Positions 1 through 8,630 of a stretch of DNA of 64,000 nt are shown here, piece by piece. The notes under the pieces are model-generated. The model had not been told where the DNA came from, did not search any database, and worked only from the letters and a program-made list of their open reading frames with translations. The position numbers and the translations under genes are program-made. Source of the stretch: Propionivibrio hellwigii (GTDB taxonomy: Bacteria > Pseudomonadota > Gammaproteobacteria > Burkholderiales > Rhodocyclaceae); assembly GCF_041770905.1 (NCBI RefSeq), contig NZ_JBEUWX010000002.1:310001-374000 (forward strand), given 5' to 3'. Numbering within the stretch: position 1 is the stretch's first letter; each line of letters opens with the position of its first letter.

Positions 1-409
1 TGCGGCGGGTTTGCGACAGGTTCGCGCCTGATATCCCAAGGGAGCGATTGCTGGATACAGCGTTTTTGGCCGCCGAAAACAGAAGGCGCCTGAGGTTCTT
101 GCTGGCATTGACGCGGGAGTTTGGGCGTTTCTTTTCCCGTCAATGCCTTCGCATAATTGCGCGGGAGGCACGCGCACAGCGTCCATTGCCGCCGGTCAAT
201 GCCATCCGTGGCGTCGGTCAGGCGGCGGCTTGCCGTGGCAGATGTGGTTCGGCGCGGTCTTTGCGCATAAAATACGTAGGCTCCGTGCGTGTAGGCCACA
301 TCCGCTGTCCGGCCGTTACCCTCAGTGCGCATTCAGAGTCGTGCCCGCATGAAGGTATGGCATGCAGTATCCGGATGCGCATTTCGCTCATTTTCTGACG
401 GGAGAAATC
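1..409. other. Leading intergenic stretch with one strong hairpin
   Basis: I see no convincing gene here. The open frames that cross it are arginine- and alanine-rich shadows. At about 104-147 an imperfect inverted repeat (GGCATTGACGCGGG pairing with CCCGTCAATGCC, two unpaired bases) could form a 12-bp stem with an 18-base loop. Its GACGCGGG core resembles part of the 40-bp repeat family found elsewhere in the window. The end of this stretch carries the ribosome binding site of the protease gene that starts at 410. Confidence 0.4.
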
Positions 410-1237
410 ATGCAGAAGAACAGGCAACTGATCGTCACCTTGCTGACCGCGCTGGCGCTATTCGGCTGCGCGTCGGTTGATACGACTTCCGGCGGCCAGG
501 TCGGCGTTAGCCGCAAGCAGATGATGCTTGTCTCGTCCGCCGAAGTGAATCGGGAAGCGGCGAAAGCCTATCGCCAGGTCATTGCCGACGCCCAGAAAAA
601 AGGCATGCTCAACCAGAACGCCCTCCTGGTGCAGCGCGTGCGCAGCATTTCCGCCCGACTGATTCCGGCCACGGCCACTTTCCGTGCTGATGCGCCGGGC
701 TGGCAGTGGGAAACCAACGTGATTTCATCCAAGGAACTCAACGCCTGGTGTATGCCGGGCGGCAAGATCGCCGTCTATACCGGGCTGATCGAGAAGCTCA
801 ACACGACGGACGATGAGCTGGCAGCCGTCCTCGGCCACGAAATTGCCCACGCGCTGCGTGAACATGGCCGGGAAAAGATGAGCCAGTCCGCCGGCATCAA
901 TGTGGCGACGGGCATTGGCGGCGCGCTGCTCGGCGCCTATCTCGGCGTCGATGCCAAACTGGGCCAGCAGGCGCTGGGCGTGGTCGGCGACCTGGCGTTC
1001 ATGCGCCCCAACTCGCGCGGGATGGAGCAGGAGGCCGATCGCATCGGCGTCGAACTGGCGGCGCGCGCCGGCTACGATCCGCGCGCAGCCATTTCCCTGT
1101 GGCAGAAGATGGAAAAGGCATCCACCGGCTCGGTGCCGCAATGGCTCTCGACGCACCCGTCGCATGGCTCGCGCATTGCCGATCTACGTGTGTACGCTGA
1201 CCGCGTGTACCCGCTCTACACCGCCCGACCAAAATAA
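410..1237 (+). CDS. M48 family metallopeptidase, lipoprotein
   Basis: This is a predicted zinc-dependent endopeptidase of the M48 (BepA/LoiP/YcaL-like) group, which degrades or assists misfolded outer-membrane proteins in the periplasm. The protein begins with a lipoprotein signal peptide ending in LFGC, so it should be lipid-anchored after Cys20. The zinc site is HEIAH at about residues 143-147, and the third ligand is probably the Glu in EQEAD near residue 208. The start at 410 is chosen because GGGAGA lies just upstream and it places the signal peptide at the N-terminus; an upstream ATG at 362 adds 16 uncharged residues with no such logic. At 275 aa it is the usual size for single-domain M48 lipoproteins; there is no TPR region as in BepA. 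It appears monocistronic. Confidence 0.85.
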   Translation: MQKNRQLIVTLLTALALFGCASVDTTSGGQVGVSRKQMMLVSSAEVNREAAKAYRQVIADAQKKGMLNQNALLVQRVRSISARLIPATATFRADAPGWQWETNVISSKELNAWCMPGGKIAVYTGLIEKLNTTDDELAAVLGHEIAHALREHGREKMSQSAGINVATGIGGALLGAYLGVDAKLGQQALGVVGDLAFMRPNSRGMEQEADRIGVELAARAGYDPRAAISLWQKMEKASTGSVPQWLSTHPSHGSRIADLRVYADRVYPLYTARPK

Positions 1238-1376
1238 ACGCGACGATCCGCCGTGTGTGTTCGGGCGCGCCGAACGCCTGCGCGATACCCGAAATCGCTC
1301 AGATTCAGACGAAGATTCAGACGACTGCATCTCACCGCACGCACCGCGCCTGTGAGATACCCTTTGACGGCATGCC

Positions 1377-1442
1377 GCTGAAACCCGCGTCAATCGGCGG
1401 TTTCAGCGCCGCTGTAGCCCAGGTAAATAAGGGCGTTCCGGG
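1377..1442. repeat. 40-bp repeat family, two units
   Basis: Two adjacent, diverged units of the dispersed 40-bp family. The first holds GCTGAAACCCGCGTCAAT followed by a GGTTTCAGC end, so its ends are complementary and it can fold into a stem-loop. The second holds AGCCCAGGTAAATAAGGGC, again a GCCC/GGGC stem. They lie downstream of the M48 gene and in the convergent gap with pldA. Confidence 0.6.
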
Positions 1443-1505
1443 GAGGGGGTGGTGTGGGGCGGAGGAGAGGCTATTAGCAGCGCTTTCCGGGCGTCATCGT
1501 CGTTG

Positions 1506-1547
1506 GCTTCGATAAAGCTCACTGTTGCTTCGATAAAGCTCACTGTT
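1506..1547. repeat. Perfect 21-bp tandem duplication
   Basis: The 21-bp sequence GCTTCGATAAAGCTCACTGTT (shown here up to its full 21 bases in two parts: GCTTCGATAAAG and CTCACTGTT) occurs twice head to tail without mismatch. It lies in the 426-bp gap between the M48 protease and pldA genes. Nothing else in that gap beyond this and the 40-bp units is recognisable. Confidence 0.8.
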
Positions 1548-1663
1548 CGATGGCTTCATGCGCCGGCGGCACATCAATCGCCGTCCGTTTTGCGGGGGAG
1601 CGGGGCAGGCGCGCCAATGCTGTCGGGGCCGAGTCCAGGAACAGGGTCGTCGACGGCAGAGGC

Positions 1664-2875
1664 TTACTGCCAGTCGACAATTGAAATGCCGAGGCCGAAG
1701 GTCGTCTGCCGATGGTTGTAGTCGAGCAAGGTTTCGCCGTAGCCAGAAGAGGCTTGCAGATAGCCCTTGAAGTTGCGATGGATGGGGAAATTCCATTCGG
1801 CGAGCAGCGCGCCGCGCGAATGTTTGTGCAGCAGCGGGCCGCGCGCCGTTATCGACAGGGCATGTTCGCCCGCGTACCAGCGCGCTTGCAGGTCGCCGCG
1901 CCCCAGATAGTGGGCGATGTCGGGGTTGTCGTTGAGCAGGCTGCCGCGGCCGAGAATCTGCCAGGCGCGCCCGATCAGCTGAAAGTTGCCGTATTCGAAG
2001 CCCGCTGTGCCGATGAGCCGGTTCCAGCTGCGCGATTGCGGCAGGCCGCGTCCGTTCGACTGGTGGTTGAGGGCGAGCGATAGCATGCGCAGGCGCAGGC
2101 CGCCGCCCAGATGCAGGTTGCTGCGGAAGACGGAGAGAATTTCCGGTTCGTAGATCGTGTCGCGGAATGGCGCTGAGTTGCTGTAAAGCTGCCAGTTTGA
2201 TTGCTGCGTGTAGCCCGCCCAGAGGTCGCCATATTTGCCGAACAGACCTTCCGTCAGCTTGGTTTTGAAGCTGATCTGGAATTTCGCTTCGATGTTCTCC
2301 AGGTCGAGCGGCTGGCCGACGCGGTTGTTCGGATTGGGCGAGGCGGGCAGCGTATTGGGCGAACTGCTCCAGCGTACCGGCAGCAGGTAGTTGAGCTTGT
2401 AGGGGCGCAGGTTAAACGTGCCGCGTTTGTCCGCCGCGTCGAGTTCCCAGCGTGCGGACAGGCTGCGCTTGTCGCTCGGGGCACTTTCCGCCAGTGCCGG
2501 CAGCGTGAGGCCGTTGCCGGAGGCGGCCGCCGCCGAAGCGGCCGAAGCATCCGATGACGCGCGGCTGTCGGCGTCCGTGCCGGCGGTGGCTGCCCTGTCG
2601 GCAGCGCTGGTTTGCGAAAGCTGCGCAGAGGCAGTTTCTCTCGGCGGGTTGAGAGTAGCGGGTGCGCCGGCGCTTGTGCGGCCGACCGCAAGGTCGTAAC
2701 AGGCAAGGCGCGCATGGTCGTCGCTTAATGCGGCGCAGGCGGCCGGGTTGCCGGTGGAGACGGTAGCGGAGGCGGGCGTTGCGGCGGCAGCGGCCGTGGA
2801 ATGCGCGCACATCGCAGCGCTTGTGCAGGAGAGCAGAAGCAAGCCAAGCGCATTGGTCGGTCGGGTCGGGAACAT
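1664..2875 (-). CDS. pldA: Outer-membrane phospholipase A (OMPLA/PldA family)
   Basis: The product should be a 12-stranded outer-membrane beta-barrel that hydrolyses phospholipids mislocalised to the outer leaflet. The decisive motif is HQSNGRGLPQSRSWN: His271, Ser273 and Asn285 have the spacing of the E. coli OMPLA catalytic triad (His142, Ser144, Asn156). An N-terminal hydrophobic signal peptide is followed by an alanine-rich low-complexity stretch of about 100 residues, containing a CAALSDDHARLACYD segment, before the barrel. This makes the 403-aa protein much longer than E. coli PldA. The start at 2875 is preferred over an in-frame one nine codons upstream because AAGGA lies 8 bases before it. 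The C-terminus ends in an aromatic-containing strand (SIVDWQ), consistent with a barrel. Confidence 0.9.
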   Translation of the reverse strand: MFPTRPTNALGLLLLSCTSAAMCAHSTAAAAATPASATVSTGNPAACAALSDDHARLACYDLAVGRTSAGAPATLNPPRETASAQLSQTSAADRAATAGTDADSRASSDASAASAAAASGNGLTLPALAESAPSDKRSLSARWELDAADKRGTFNLRPYKLNYLLPVRWSSSPNTLPASPNPNNRVGQPLDLENIEAKFQISFKTKLTEGLFGKYGDLWAGYTQQSNWQLYSNSAPFRDTIYEPEILSVFRSNLHLGGGLRLRMLSLALNHQSNGRGLPQSRSWNRLIGTAGFEYGNFQLIGRAWQILGRGSLLNDNPDIAHYLGRGDLQARWYAGEHALSITARGPLLHKHSRGALLAEWNFPIHRNFKGYLQASSGYGETLLDYNHRQTTFGLGISIVDWQ

Positions 2876-3021
2876 CGTTGATTTCCTTGATAAATAATGC
2901 ATTGCGGTACATTTTACCCGGATATCGCCAATGCGCTGGATTTCCCCTTCCCGGTTGGTGCATGCCGATACGCCGTCTCGTCACCGCTTGCCGATCTGCG
3001 GCTTGCCGCCATGCGGGGTAA

Positions 3022-3192
3022 ATGGATTTCGGTGCGGACAGCCCGCGCCCTGTATGGGTCAAGGAATACGATGGGCTGTGGTATACCATCAACAATGCGA
3101 GTACCTATTTACGGGTGCGTCCGCCACGGGCTGCGATCGAAAAGCGGAAAAATGCGCATGACGCTGACTACGACAATGTTCCGTCGAAGTGA
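3022..3192 (+). CDS. Possible small protein of 56 aa
   Basis: An ATG preceded by GCGGGGTAA opens a 56-codon frame whose translation contains PVWVKEYDGLWYTINN and ends DADYDNVPSK. The amino-acid mix, with aromatic, acidic and lysine residues, is that of a real soluble protein and unlike the arginine/alanine-rich shadow frames around it. It sits alone in the 420-bp gap between pldA and rlhA, both of which run the other way. I do not recognise the family. The closeness of a stop codon (TAA) directly before the ATG excludes an in-frame upstream extension. It could still be chance. Confidence 0.35.
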   Translation: MDFGADSPRPVWVKEYDGLWYTINNASTYLRVRPPRAAIEKRKNAHDADYDNVPSK

Positions 3193-3295
3193 ATCTGATG
3201 CTTGCCCGCCCCTTTCTGCTATGGAGTGAAGCGCGCCGGCGTGTTTAGGCATGGTTCGCGGCTGACTGGCTAGTTGGTTAGGTGGCGCCGGCCTT

Positions 3296-5314
3296 TTATT
3301 TGACTGCCGCGGTCTGCGGCGAGAGCCGAAGCGCGCGGTTTTTCCTGAGCCTGCCGATGACGTGCATCTCACAGGGGCCGCAGTCAAAGCACAGGATTAG
3401 CCTTTCTTTGCCGTTTAGCAGGATCAGCGGATCGGGACGCAGTCCCTTGACCTGCCTGGGACACAGCTGAAGGCTGTAGCGCACGCAGTGTTTGGTCACC
3501 ATCAGCGAGACTTCACCTTTTTCCTGCCGGCATTCATAGGCGGGCTCAATGAGGCGGACGCCGTGTTTTTCATAAAAGGCACGTGCTTTGGCGTTATAGA
3601 CGTTGCCAAGATAGCTGAGCGTATCTGCCGGATAGGGCAGCGGAGGAGTCCGTGCAGCATGGTGGGGTGGGCGGGTGTAGGCGGCTTGCCGGGCGGTATC
3701 TAGAGCCTCAATGCCTTGCCGGCGCAGGGTGTTGAGTGCCGCTGCGGGGATGAAGCGGGGCTTGGTGTGCGTTTCCCAGTCGATGTCGATGGCGGCGGCT
3801 GTGTAGATCGTATTGCCGAGCCGGCCAAGCGCTTCGCGCACGGCGGTTGTGGCGCGCTCGGGGTGCTGTGCCGTCTCTTTGGCATGTGTAAGGCGGGCTT
3901 CGGCGCAGATGCCGCGTTCGTCGGTCAGGCGCAGAGCAAACCCTTCGGGAGTTTCAGCAAAGGACAAATTCAACGACAGGCGTCGTTCAGCGGATTTTTT
4001 CTCCAGCAGGCGCTCGAATTCATAATCGAGGTTGCGATGTACCGGGGCGCCGACACGCAGACTGGCGGGCAGCCTGCCGCCGGGCGTCAGCCGGTAATGG
4101 CCGGGGGCACCTTCGATCGGTTCGGCCAGATTGATGCGGAGGCCGGTTAATTCGCCCAGTTCGCCATCCGGCGTGGGAAAGCTGAGGCCGTCGCCATTGT
4201 GCAGGGAAACGCTGCTCTGCACTTCAAAATATGCTTGACCGAGGCGGGTGATATGGCCAATTGGTTCGCCGGTGAATTTCGGCGAGTCGAAGGCGCCGAT
4301 ATCAGCATGGCGTTTATTGACGAAGTAATCGGTGGCGCCGCGGTTAAAGGTTTTTTCTGGTTGCGGCGTGAAGAAAAAGGCACAACGGCCCGAGGATGCG
4401 CGCCGCCAGCCTTCTCCGGCGTCGATAATGGCGTCGAGCTGCTGCCGGTAACAGGCGGTGATATTTTTGACGTAGGCCAGATCCTTGAGGCGGCCTTCGA
4501 TCTTGAACGAGCGGATGCCAGCCTCGATCAGCGGCCGCAGGTTGGCGCGCTGGTCGTTGTCCTTGAGCGAGAGCAGGTGTTTGCCGGAGCGCAGCGTTGT
4601 GCCGGATGTGTCGGTGAGCGTGTAGGGAAGGCGGCAGGCTTGCGAACAGTCGCCACGATTGGCGCTGCGTCCGGTGTGCGCATAGCTCAGGTAGCATTGG
4701 CCGCTGTAGCTGACACACAGTGCGCCGTGGATAAAAAATTCGAGCTCCGCCGTCGTTTGGGTGGCGATGGCATGAATCTGCGCCAGTGACAGTTCGCGCG
4801 CCAGCACCAGCCGGGAGAATCCGACGCTTTCGAGAAAGCGCGCTTTTTCCGGCGTGCGGATGTCGCATTGTGTGCTGGCGTGCAATTGAATGGGCGGCAA
4901 ATCAAGTTCAAGCAGCCCCATGTCCTGCACGATCAGGGCGTCCGCACCGGCTTCCCAGCATTGCCAGACGAGGCGGCGCGCAGTTTCCAGTTCATCGTCA
5001 CGCAGGATGGTATTGAGTGCGATCAGCACACGGGCATTGAAGCGGTGCGCGTGTCGGGCCAGGCGTTCGATATCCGGCAGGGCATTGCCGGCATCGGCAC
5101 GCGCGCCAAAAGAGGGACCGCCAATATATACGGCATCCGCACCGTGCTCGATGGCGGCCATGCCGAAATCGGCGTTTCTGGCGGGTGCGAGCAGTTCTAT
5201 TTCCCGTGCCTGTGCACGTTTTATCCCAGGGATGATTTCCCGCGTGGTTTCATGCATGCTTGCCCCGGTCTTTTGCGCCGATTCGTGGCCGGATCGATGG
5301 TTGGGAAGACTCAT
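3296..5314 (-). CDS. rlhA: U32 family protein, 23S rRNA 5-hydroxycytidine C2501 synthase RlhA
   Basis: The protein matches remembered E. coli RlhA (YdcP) nearly end to end. Examples are ELLAPARNADFGMAAIEHG, ADAVYIGGPSFGAR, HASTQCDIRT, SGQCYLSYAHTGRSANRGDC, IRSFKIEGRLKD and the C-terminal KFDCGPCEMHVIG-like block (here CFDCGPCEMHVIG). RlhA hydroxylates C2501 of 23S rRNA using a prephenate-derived intermediate and an iron-sulfur cluster. The conserved cysteines in GQCYLS, GDCSQACRLPY and the C-terminal DCGPCE are the likely cluster ligands. At 672 aa it is slightly longer than the E. coli enzyme because of the N-terminus. The exact start is uncertain: no clear ribosome binding site precedes 5314, and a start at 5257 is possible. 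The gene seems to be transcribed alone. Confidence 0.92.
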   Translation of the reverse strand: MSLPNHRSGHESAQKTGASMHETTREIIPGIKRAQAREIELLAPARNADFGMAAIEHGADAVYIGGPSFGARADAGNALPDIERLARHAHRFNARVLIALNTILRDDELETARRLVWQCWEAGADALIVQDMGLLELDLPPIQLHASTQCDIRTPEKARFLESVGFSRLVLARELSLAQIHAIATQTTAELEFFIHGALCVSYSGQCYLSYAHTGRSANRGDCSQACRLPYTLTDTSGTTLRSGKHLLSLKDNDQRANLRPLIEAGIRSFKIEGRLKDLAYVKNITACYRQQLDAIIDAGEGWRRASSGRCAFFFTPQPEKTFNRGATDYFVNKRHADIGAFDSPKFTGEPIGHITRLGQAYFEVQSSVSLHNGDGLSFPTPDGELGELTGLRINLAEPIEGAPGHYRLTPGGRLPASLRVGAPVHRNLDYEFERLLEKKSAERRLSLNLSFAETPEGFALRLTDERGICAEARLTHAKETAQHPERATTAVREALGRLGNTIYTAAAIDIDWETHTKPRFIPAAALNTLRRQGIEALDTARQAAYTRPPHHAARTPPLPYPADTLSYLGNVYNAKARAFYEKHGVRLIEPAYECRQEKGEVSLMVTKHCVRYSLQLCPRQVKGLRPDPLILLNGKERLILCFDCGPCEMHVIGRLRKNRALRLSPQTAAVK

Positions 5315-5526
5315 TAAGAGTTTTTTGGGTGGTCTGATGAGTGCAGTGCCTATTGTAAGTCATTGATCTGGAATGTGCTTACCGTAATTCTTACGATATT
5401 TGACGGTGTTTCGAGAGTGCGAGCGAAATTTTTTGTCAACCGCCGTATGGACAGCGCGTTAATCGGCTCATGGCGACAGATCATCCATGTCGCTGGATCA
5501 AAAAAAGCATAGCAAAGGAGTTGAAC

Positions 5527-5808
5527 ATGGGTAGTCTGAGTAAAGAATCTTTCGACGCTTTTCTGGAATCGCTGAAACGGGCGGGTGTCGCCATCTACAA
5601 CGAAAGTGAATTGCGCGAACGGTTGGCCGAGGCGCGGCGCTGGCAGTATGCTTTTGCAACGCTGGCGTCCAATGGACGTGCGTTGGGCATCCGCTTTGAA
5701 GATGCGCGTAATGGTGTCGATGAGGTGGGTATCCGCCGTACCTTCTGCCGGTTCCATTTTCCGAAAAGCATCGAAACGGCTTTTGCCGCCAGTCTCCGTG
5801 CCGCATAA
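5527..5808 (+). CDS. Hypothetical protein, 93 aa
   Basis: A small soluble protein of unknown function. The start at 5527 is set by AAAGGAG with a 6-base spacer; a longer frame from 5470 lacks such a site. The sequence begins MGSLSKESFDAFLESLKR, has a predicted helical ESELRERLAEARRW segment, a single cysteine in RRTFCRFHF, and no membrane segment or signal peptide. It is followed by hairpins that look like transcript ends, so it is probably a single-gene unit. I do not recognise a family. Confidence 0.7.
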   Translation: MGSLSKESFDAFLESLKRAGVAIYNESELRERLAEARRWQYAFATLASNGRALGIRFEDARNGVDEVGIRRTFCRFHFPKSIETAFAASLRAA

Positions 5809-5893
5809 GCGTTGGTGCATTCAACCTTGAACGCTGGCGGAGGGCTTAAACTTAAATAATATTAGAAGCGCCATTTTTCAACCTGCCAACTTG

Positions 5894-5923
5894 ACAGCCG
5901 CACTGCCTTGGGCGTGCGGCTGT
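5894..5923 (+). terminator. Strong hairpin after the small unknown gene
   Basis: ACAGCCGCAC (5894-5903) and GTGCGGCTGT (5914-5923) form a perfect 10-bp stem with a 10-base loop. A good T-run is missing, so it may be a pause, an mRNA 3'-end stabiliser or a weak terminator for the gene ending at 5808. Confidence 0.4.
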
Positions 5924-5966
5924 GTTGTCAGTGGTCATTTGTAGTCATTCTTCGTTTTTCTTTCCG

Positions 5967-5993
5967 ACCCGCTAATGGCGGGTTTTCTTTTTT
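5967..5993 (+). terminator. Rho-independent terminator
   Basis: ACCCGC and GCGGGT form a short GC-rich stem around a 5-base loop and are followed directly by a T-rich run (TTTTCTTTTTT). This is a classic intrinsic terminator on the plus strand. It separates the small unknown gene from the AbrB-type gene starting at 6086. Confidence 0.75.
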
Positions 5994-6085
5994 CAGCTCC
6001 CGCTGTCTCTGGTTATTCCGGCTAACCTCGGTAGAGGTCGTCAAAATGCGTCTTTTTCGGCATTTCCTGTGCGAGTCGCAGTATC

Positions 6086-7249
6086 ATGCTCGCCCCCTCA
6101 TTGGATCCGGCCGCCTCAACAATGTCCGCAATTTTGCACGGGCAATCCGTACCTTGCCAAAACATGCAGTGGGTCGCATTGCTCCTATTTTCAGTTACCG
6201 TGGGTGGCACACTGGTCTGGTTGGGTGTTCCCGCAGCATTTTTTCTCGGTTCGGTGCTGTGTGGGATGAGTTTCCGGCTTTTGGGCGCGAGGCTGAAATT
6301 GCCGCGTCCTTGCTTCATTTATGCGCAGGCGCTGGTCGGCTGTGCAGCGGCAAAGAGCATGACGCCGTCGGTATTGGGGGCGCTGACCGAAAACTGGCAA
6401 GTACTCGGTGCCATGGTTTTGAGTTCGGTAATTGCCGGCGGGTTGGTGGGCTGGTTTCTGACCCGGTGGCGGGTGTTGCCGGGCAATACAGCGGCTTGGG
6501 GCGCTTCGCCCGGTGGCGCGAGTGCGATGATTGCGCTGGCCGAGGCCTATGGGTCGGATGTGCGCATGGTGGCGATGATGCAGTATCTGCGCATGTTGCT
6601 TGTCGTTCTGCTGGCCTCGCTGGCAGTACATCGTCTATCGGTGCCACATCCCATTGATGTTGCGGCGAATGCGCGGTTTTCGTTATCTGCTTTTTTCCTG
6701 GGCGATCTGGTGCAAATGGCGCTGACGCTGGTGATTATGGCGATTTGCGGTTTTATTGCCTGGCGTTTACGCATCCCTGCCGGTGCTTTGCTGGTGACGA
6801 TGCTGACCGGTGCCGTCATCAATGCGGCGGGCTGGATGGATTTCCGTCTGCCGCCGGTTTTTCAAATGGCCGCTTCGATGCTCATCGGCTGGTTCGTCGG
6901 ACTTGGCTTCAACCGCACGCTGTTATACGCAAGTCTGCGCAAGATGCACTGGCTCTTTTTCTCAGCCTTCATGCTCATTGGGCTGTGCGCATTTTTTGCC
7001 TGGATGCTGCACCGTTTTGCTGGTAGTGATCTGCTGACCGCTTATCTGGCCACAACGCCCGGTGGGCTGGATGCAATCATTTTGCTGGCAATGGATAGCG
7101 GCACAAAAACGGATATACCATTTGTCGCGGCAACACAGACTCTGCGCCTGTTCGTTGTGATCTTGACCGCGCCGCCGCTGGCACGCTGGATTTGCCGCAT
7201 TGCCGGGCCTTTGAATGCTTTAAATGGGGTGCAGGCAGCGGGGACATAG
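6086..7249 (+). CDS. AbrB family membrane protein (putative transporter)
   Basis: A polytopic inner-membrane protein of the AbrB/ammonia-monooxygenase-regulator-like family (PF05145). The 387-aa chain is built from about ten hydrophobic segments arranged as two similar halves. Family landmarks include the glycine-rich TPGGLDAIILLAMDSG in the second half and its counterpart SPGGASAMIALAEAYGSD in the first, which are internally homologous and mark the inverted or tandem repeat of the fold. The biological substrate is not established for this family. The start is uncertain; ATG codons at 6122 and 6164 are alternatives, and no strong ribosome binding site decides. It stands alone on its strand. 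Confidence 0.8.
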   Translation: MLAPSLDPAASTMSAILHGQSVPCQNMQWVALLLFSVTVGGTLVWLGVPAAFFLGSVLCGMSFRLLGARLKLPRPCFIYAQALVGCAAAKSMTPSVLGALTENWQVLGAMVLSSVIAGGLVGWFLTRWRVLPGNTAAWGASPGGASAMIALAEAYGSDVRMVAMMQYLRMLLVVLLASLAVHRLSVPHPIDVAANARFSLSAFFLGDLVQMALTLVIMAICGFIAWRLRIPAGALLVTMLTGAVINAAGWMDFRLPPVFQMAASMLIGWFVGLGFNRTLLYASLRKMHWLFFSAFMLIGLCAFFAWMLHRFAGSDLLTAYLATTPGGLDAIILLAMDSGTKTDIPFVAATQTLRLFVVILTAPPLARWICRIAGPLNALNGVQAAGT

Positions 7250-7274
7250 TCGGTTGCCCGACGGCCGGCGGCGG

Positions 7275-7643
7275 TTACGAAAGCGATGGCAGGCCCACCA
7301 TTCCGGCTAGCAGGATGGCACCGAAGACCATACCTGTCGCCGGGCTGACACGATCGCTTGATGGCGAAAACGACCGGCTTTTCTTGCGCAGATGCTGCCG
7401 GTCGTTTTCCAGATCGGGCAGGTCGCTGACGACATAGACGGAGGATGCGCAGATGCTGAAGGCAAGAAATGCCAGCAGCAGTGAAAGCCATGCATCGGGA
7501 TTGGAAAACTCAAGCACAGCCAGCGGATGATCCCCCAGCAGACGCACGGCCGATTCGTGCCGCATGTCGGTATAGATCAGCGAGCCATCCAAATCGACGA
7601 CAAGTACGCTTTCTGTCACAACCTTTTCGCTAAAAGCGTTCAA
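7275..7643 (-). pseudogene. Internally deleted HAD-UbiA prenyltransferase relic
   Basis: The 122-aa frame begins like the HAD domain of HAD-UbiA fusion proteins (VVDLDGSLIYTDMRHESA, with the phosphatase DxD signature). It then jumps after about 45 residues into the start of the UbiA membrane domain (NPDAWLSLLLAFLAFSICASS, then SDLPDLENDRQHLRKKSR), and stops shortly after. Complete members are about 480 aa, from memory, so roughly 200 codons between the two parts and all of the C-terminal membrane region are missing. In the usual proteins the second part carries the prenyl-diphosphate binding motif and is followed by the rest of the eight-helix domain. This remnant cannot be an active prenyltransferase, although a short translated peptide remains possible. 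Confidence 0.75.
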
Positions 7644-7776
7644 TACGATGAGCCAGAGCCATGAGCTGGCGCCTGTAAATCAAGATGATGGGCCAAGGTC
7701 AATGCGGCGCGATGGCGTTTGCGCCGGGTGTGGTAAGCTAGATTTTGTTTCTCTACGACCTGTTGTCCGCCTAAGC

Positions 7777-8592
7777 TTATTTTAGGTTGTCGACTAAAAT
7801 TTCCGAAGCGGGCACTTTGTCACCGAATACGGGCCGCAGCGTTTTCTGGTAAGCAGCCTTAAGTACGCCGTTTTTGCTGATTTCCTCAATTTTTTCATCC
7901 AGATAGGCGCGTAGTTTGTCATCGCCTTTGGCGACGGCTGGAGCGATAAAGTCATCGTTGCCCAGACGAGCGATACCGACGGTGTAACCAGGATGTTCTT
8001 CTGCCCAGGCGAGCAGCAGGGTATTGTCGTGTGCCAATGCCTCGCCGCGCCCATCGACAAGAGCGTTGAAGGTTTCGGTGTTGTGGTCGAACTTCAAGCT
8101 TTTGATTTCCTTGTGCTCCTTGCTGAAGTAACGGTCAGCCGTCGTGCCTTTATTGAGCAGCAGGGTTTTTCCCTTGATCTGGGCGATGTCGGTGATGACC
8201 GCTTTGTTGGGGGATACGACACCGAGTGCGACTTTCATGTAAGGTTTGGCAAAATCGACAACCTTGGCACGTTCCGGCGTGACGGTGAAGTTAGCAAGAA
8301 TGATGTCGACCTTGCCAGATCGTAGGAATTCGACGCGGTTGGCAGCTTCCACCAGTACAAATTTGGCCTTGTTTGCGTCACCCAGCAGATCTTTAGCGAT
8401 ATAACGGCCGATCTCAACATCGAAACCTTGCGAGATGCCTTTGGCGTCGACATAGCCGAATGGGGGCTTGTCGCTGAAAACGCCAATACGAACTTCCCCC
8501 TTGGCTTTGAGGTCTTCAGGGCTGGCGGCAAATGCTGAAGCCTGGGTAAATAGAGCGCCAAGTAATGTAGCCAGGAGAATCGTCTTTTTCAT
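7777..8592 (-). CDS. Polar amino-acid ABC transporter substrate-binding protein
   Basis: A periplasmic binding protein of family 3 (SBP_bac_3). It has a Sec signal peptide (MKKTILLATLLGALFTQASAF, cut into AASPEDL), then the two-lobe fold. Recognised blocks are VRIGVFSDKPPFGYVD, GFDVEIGRYIAKDL, DIILANFTVTPERAKVVDF and KGTTADRYFSKE. The pattern resembles PEB1/aspartate-glutamate or cystine binders, but the exact ligand cannot be read from sequence. It is the last gene of a four-gene importer operon; placing the binding protein last, after a 38-base gap, usually lets it be made in excess. AAAGGA precedes the ATG. Confidence 0.9.
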   Translation of the reverse strand: MKKTILLATLLGALFTQASAFAASPEDLKAKGEVRIGVFSDKPPFGYVDAKGISQGFDVEIGRYIAKDLLGDANKAKFVLVEAANRVEFLRSGKVDIILANFTVTPERAKVVDFAKPYMKVALGVVSPNKAVITDIAQIKGKTLLLNKGTTADRYFSKEHKEIKSLKFDHNTETFNALVDGRGEALAHDNTLLLAWAEEHPGYTVGIARLGNDDFIAPAVAKGDDKLRAYLDEKIEEISKNGVLKAAYQKTLRPVFGDKVPASEILVDNLK

Positions 8593-8630
8593 TGGAGAGT
8601 CCTTTCGGTCAAGTCAAAAAATTAAATGTG

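Noticed and set aside
48..398. Coding frame at the start of the window
   Set aside because: Arg/Ala-rich translation with no recognisable motif, overlapping a strong inverted repeat and the M48 gene's leader.
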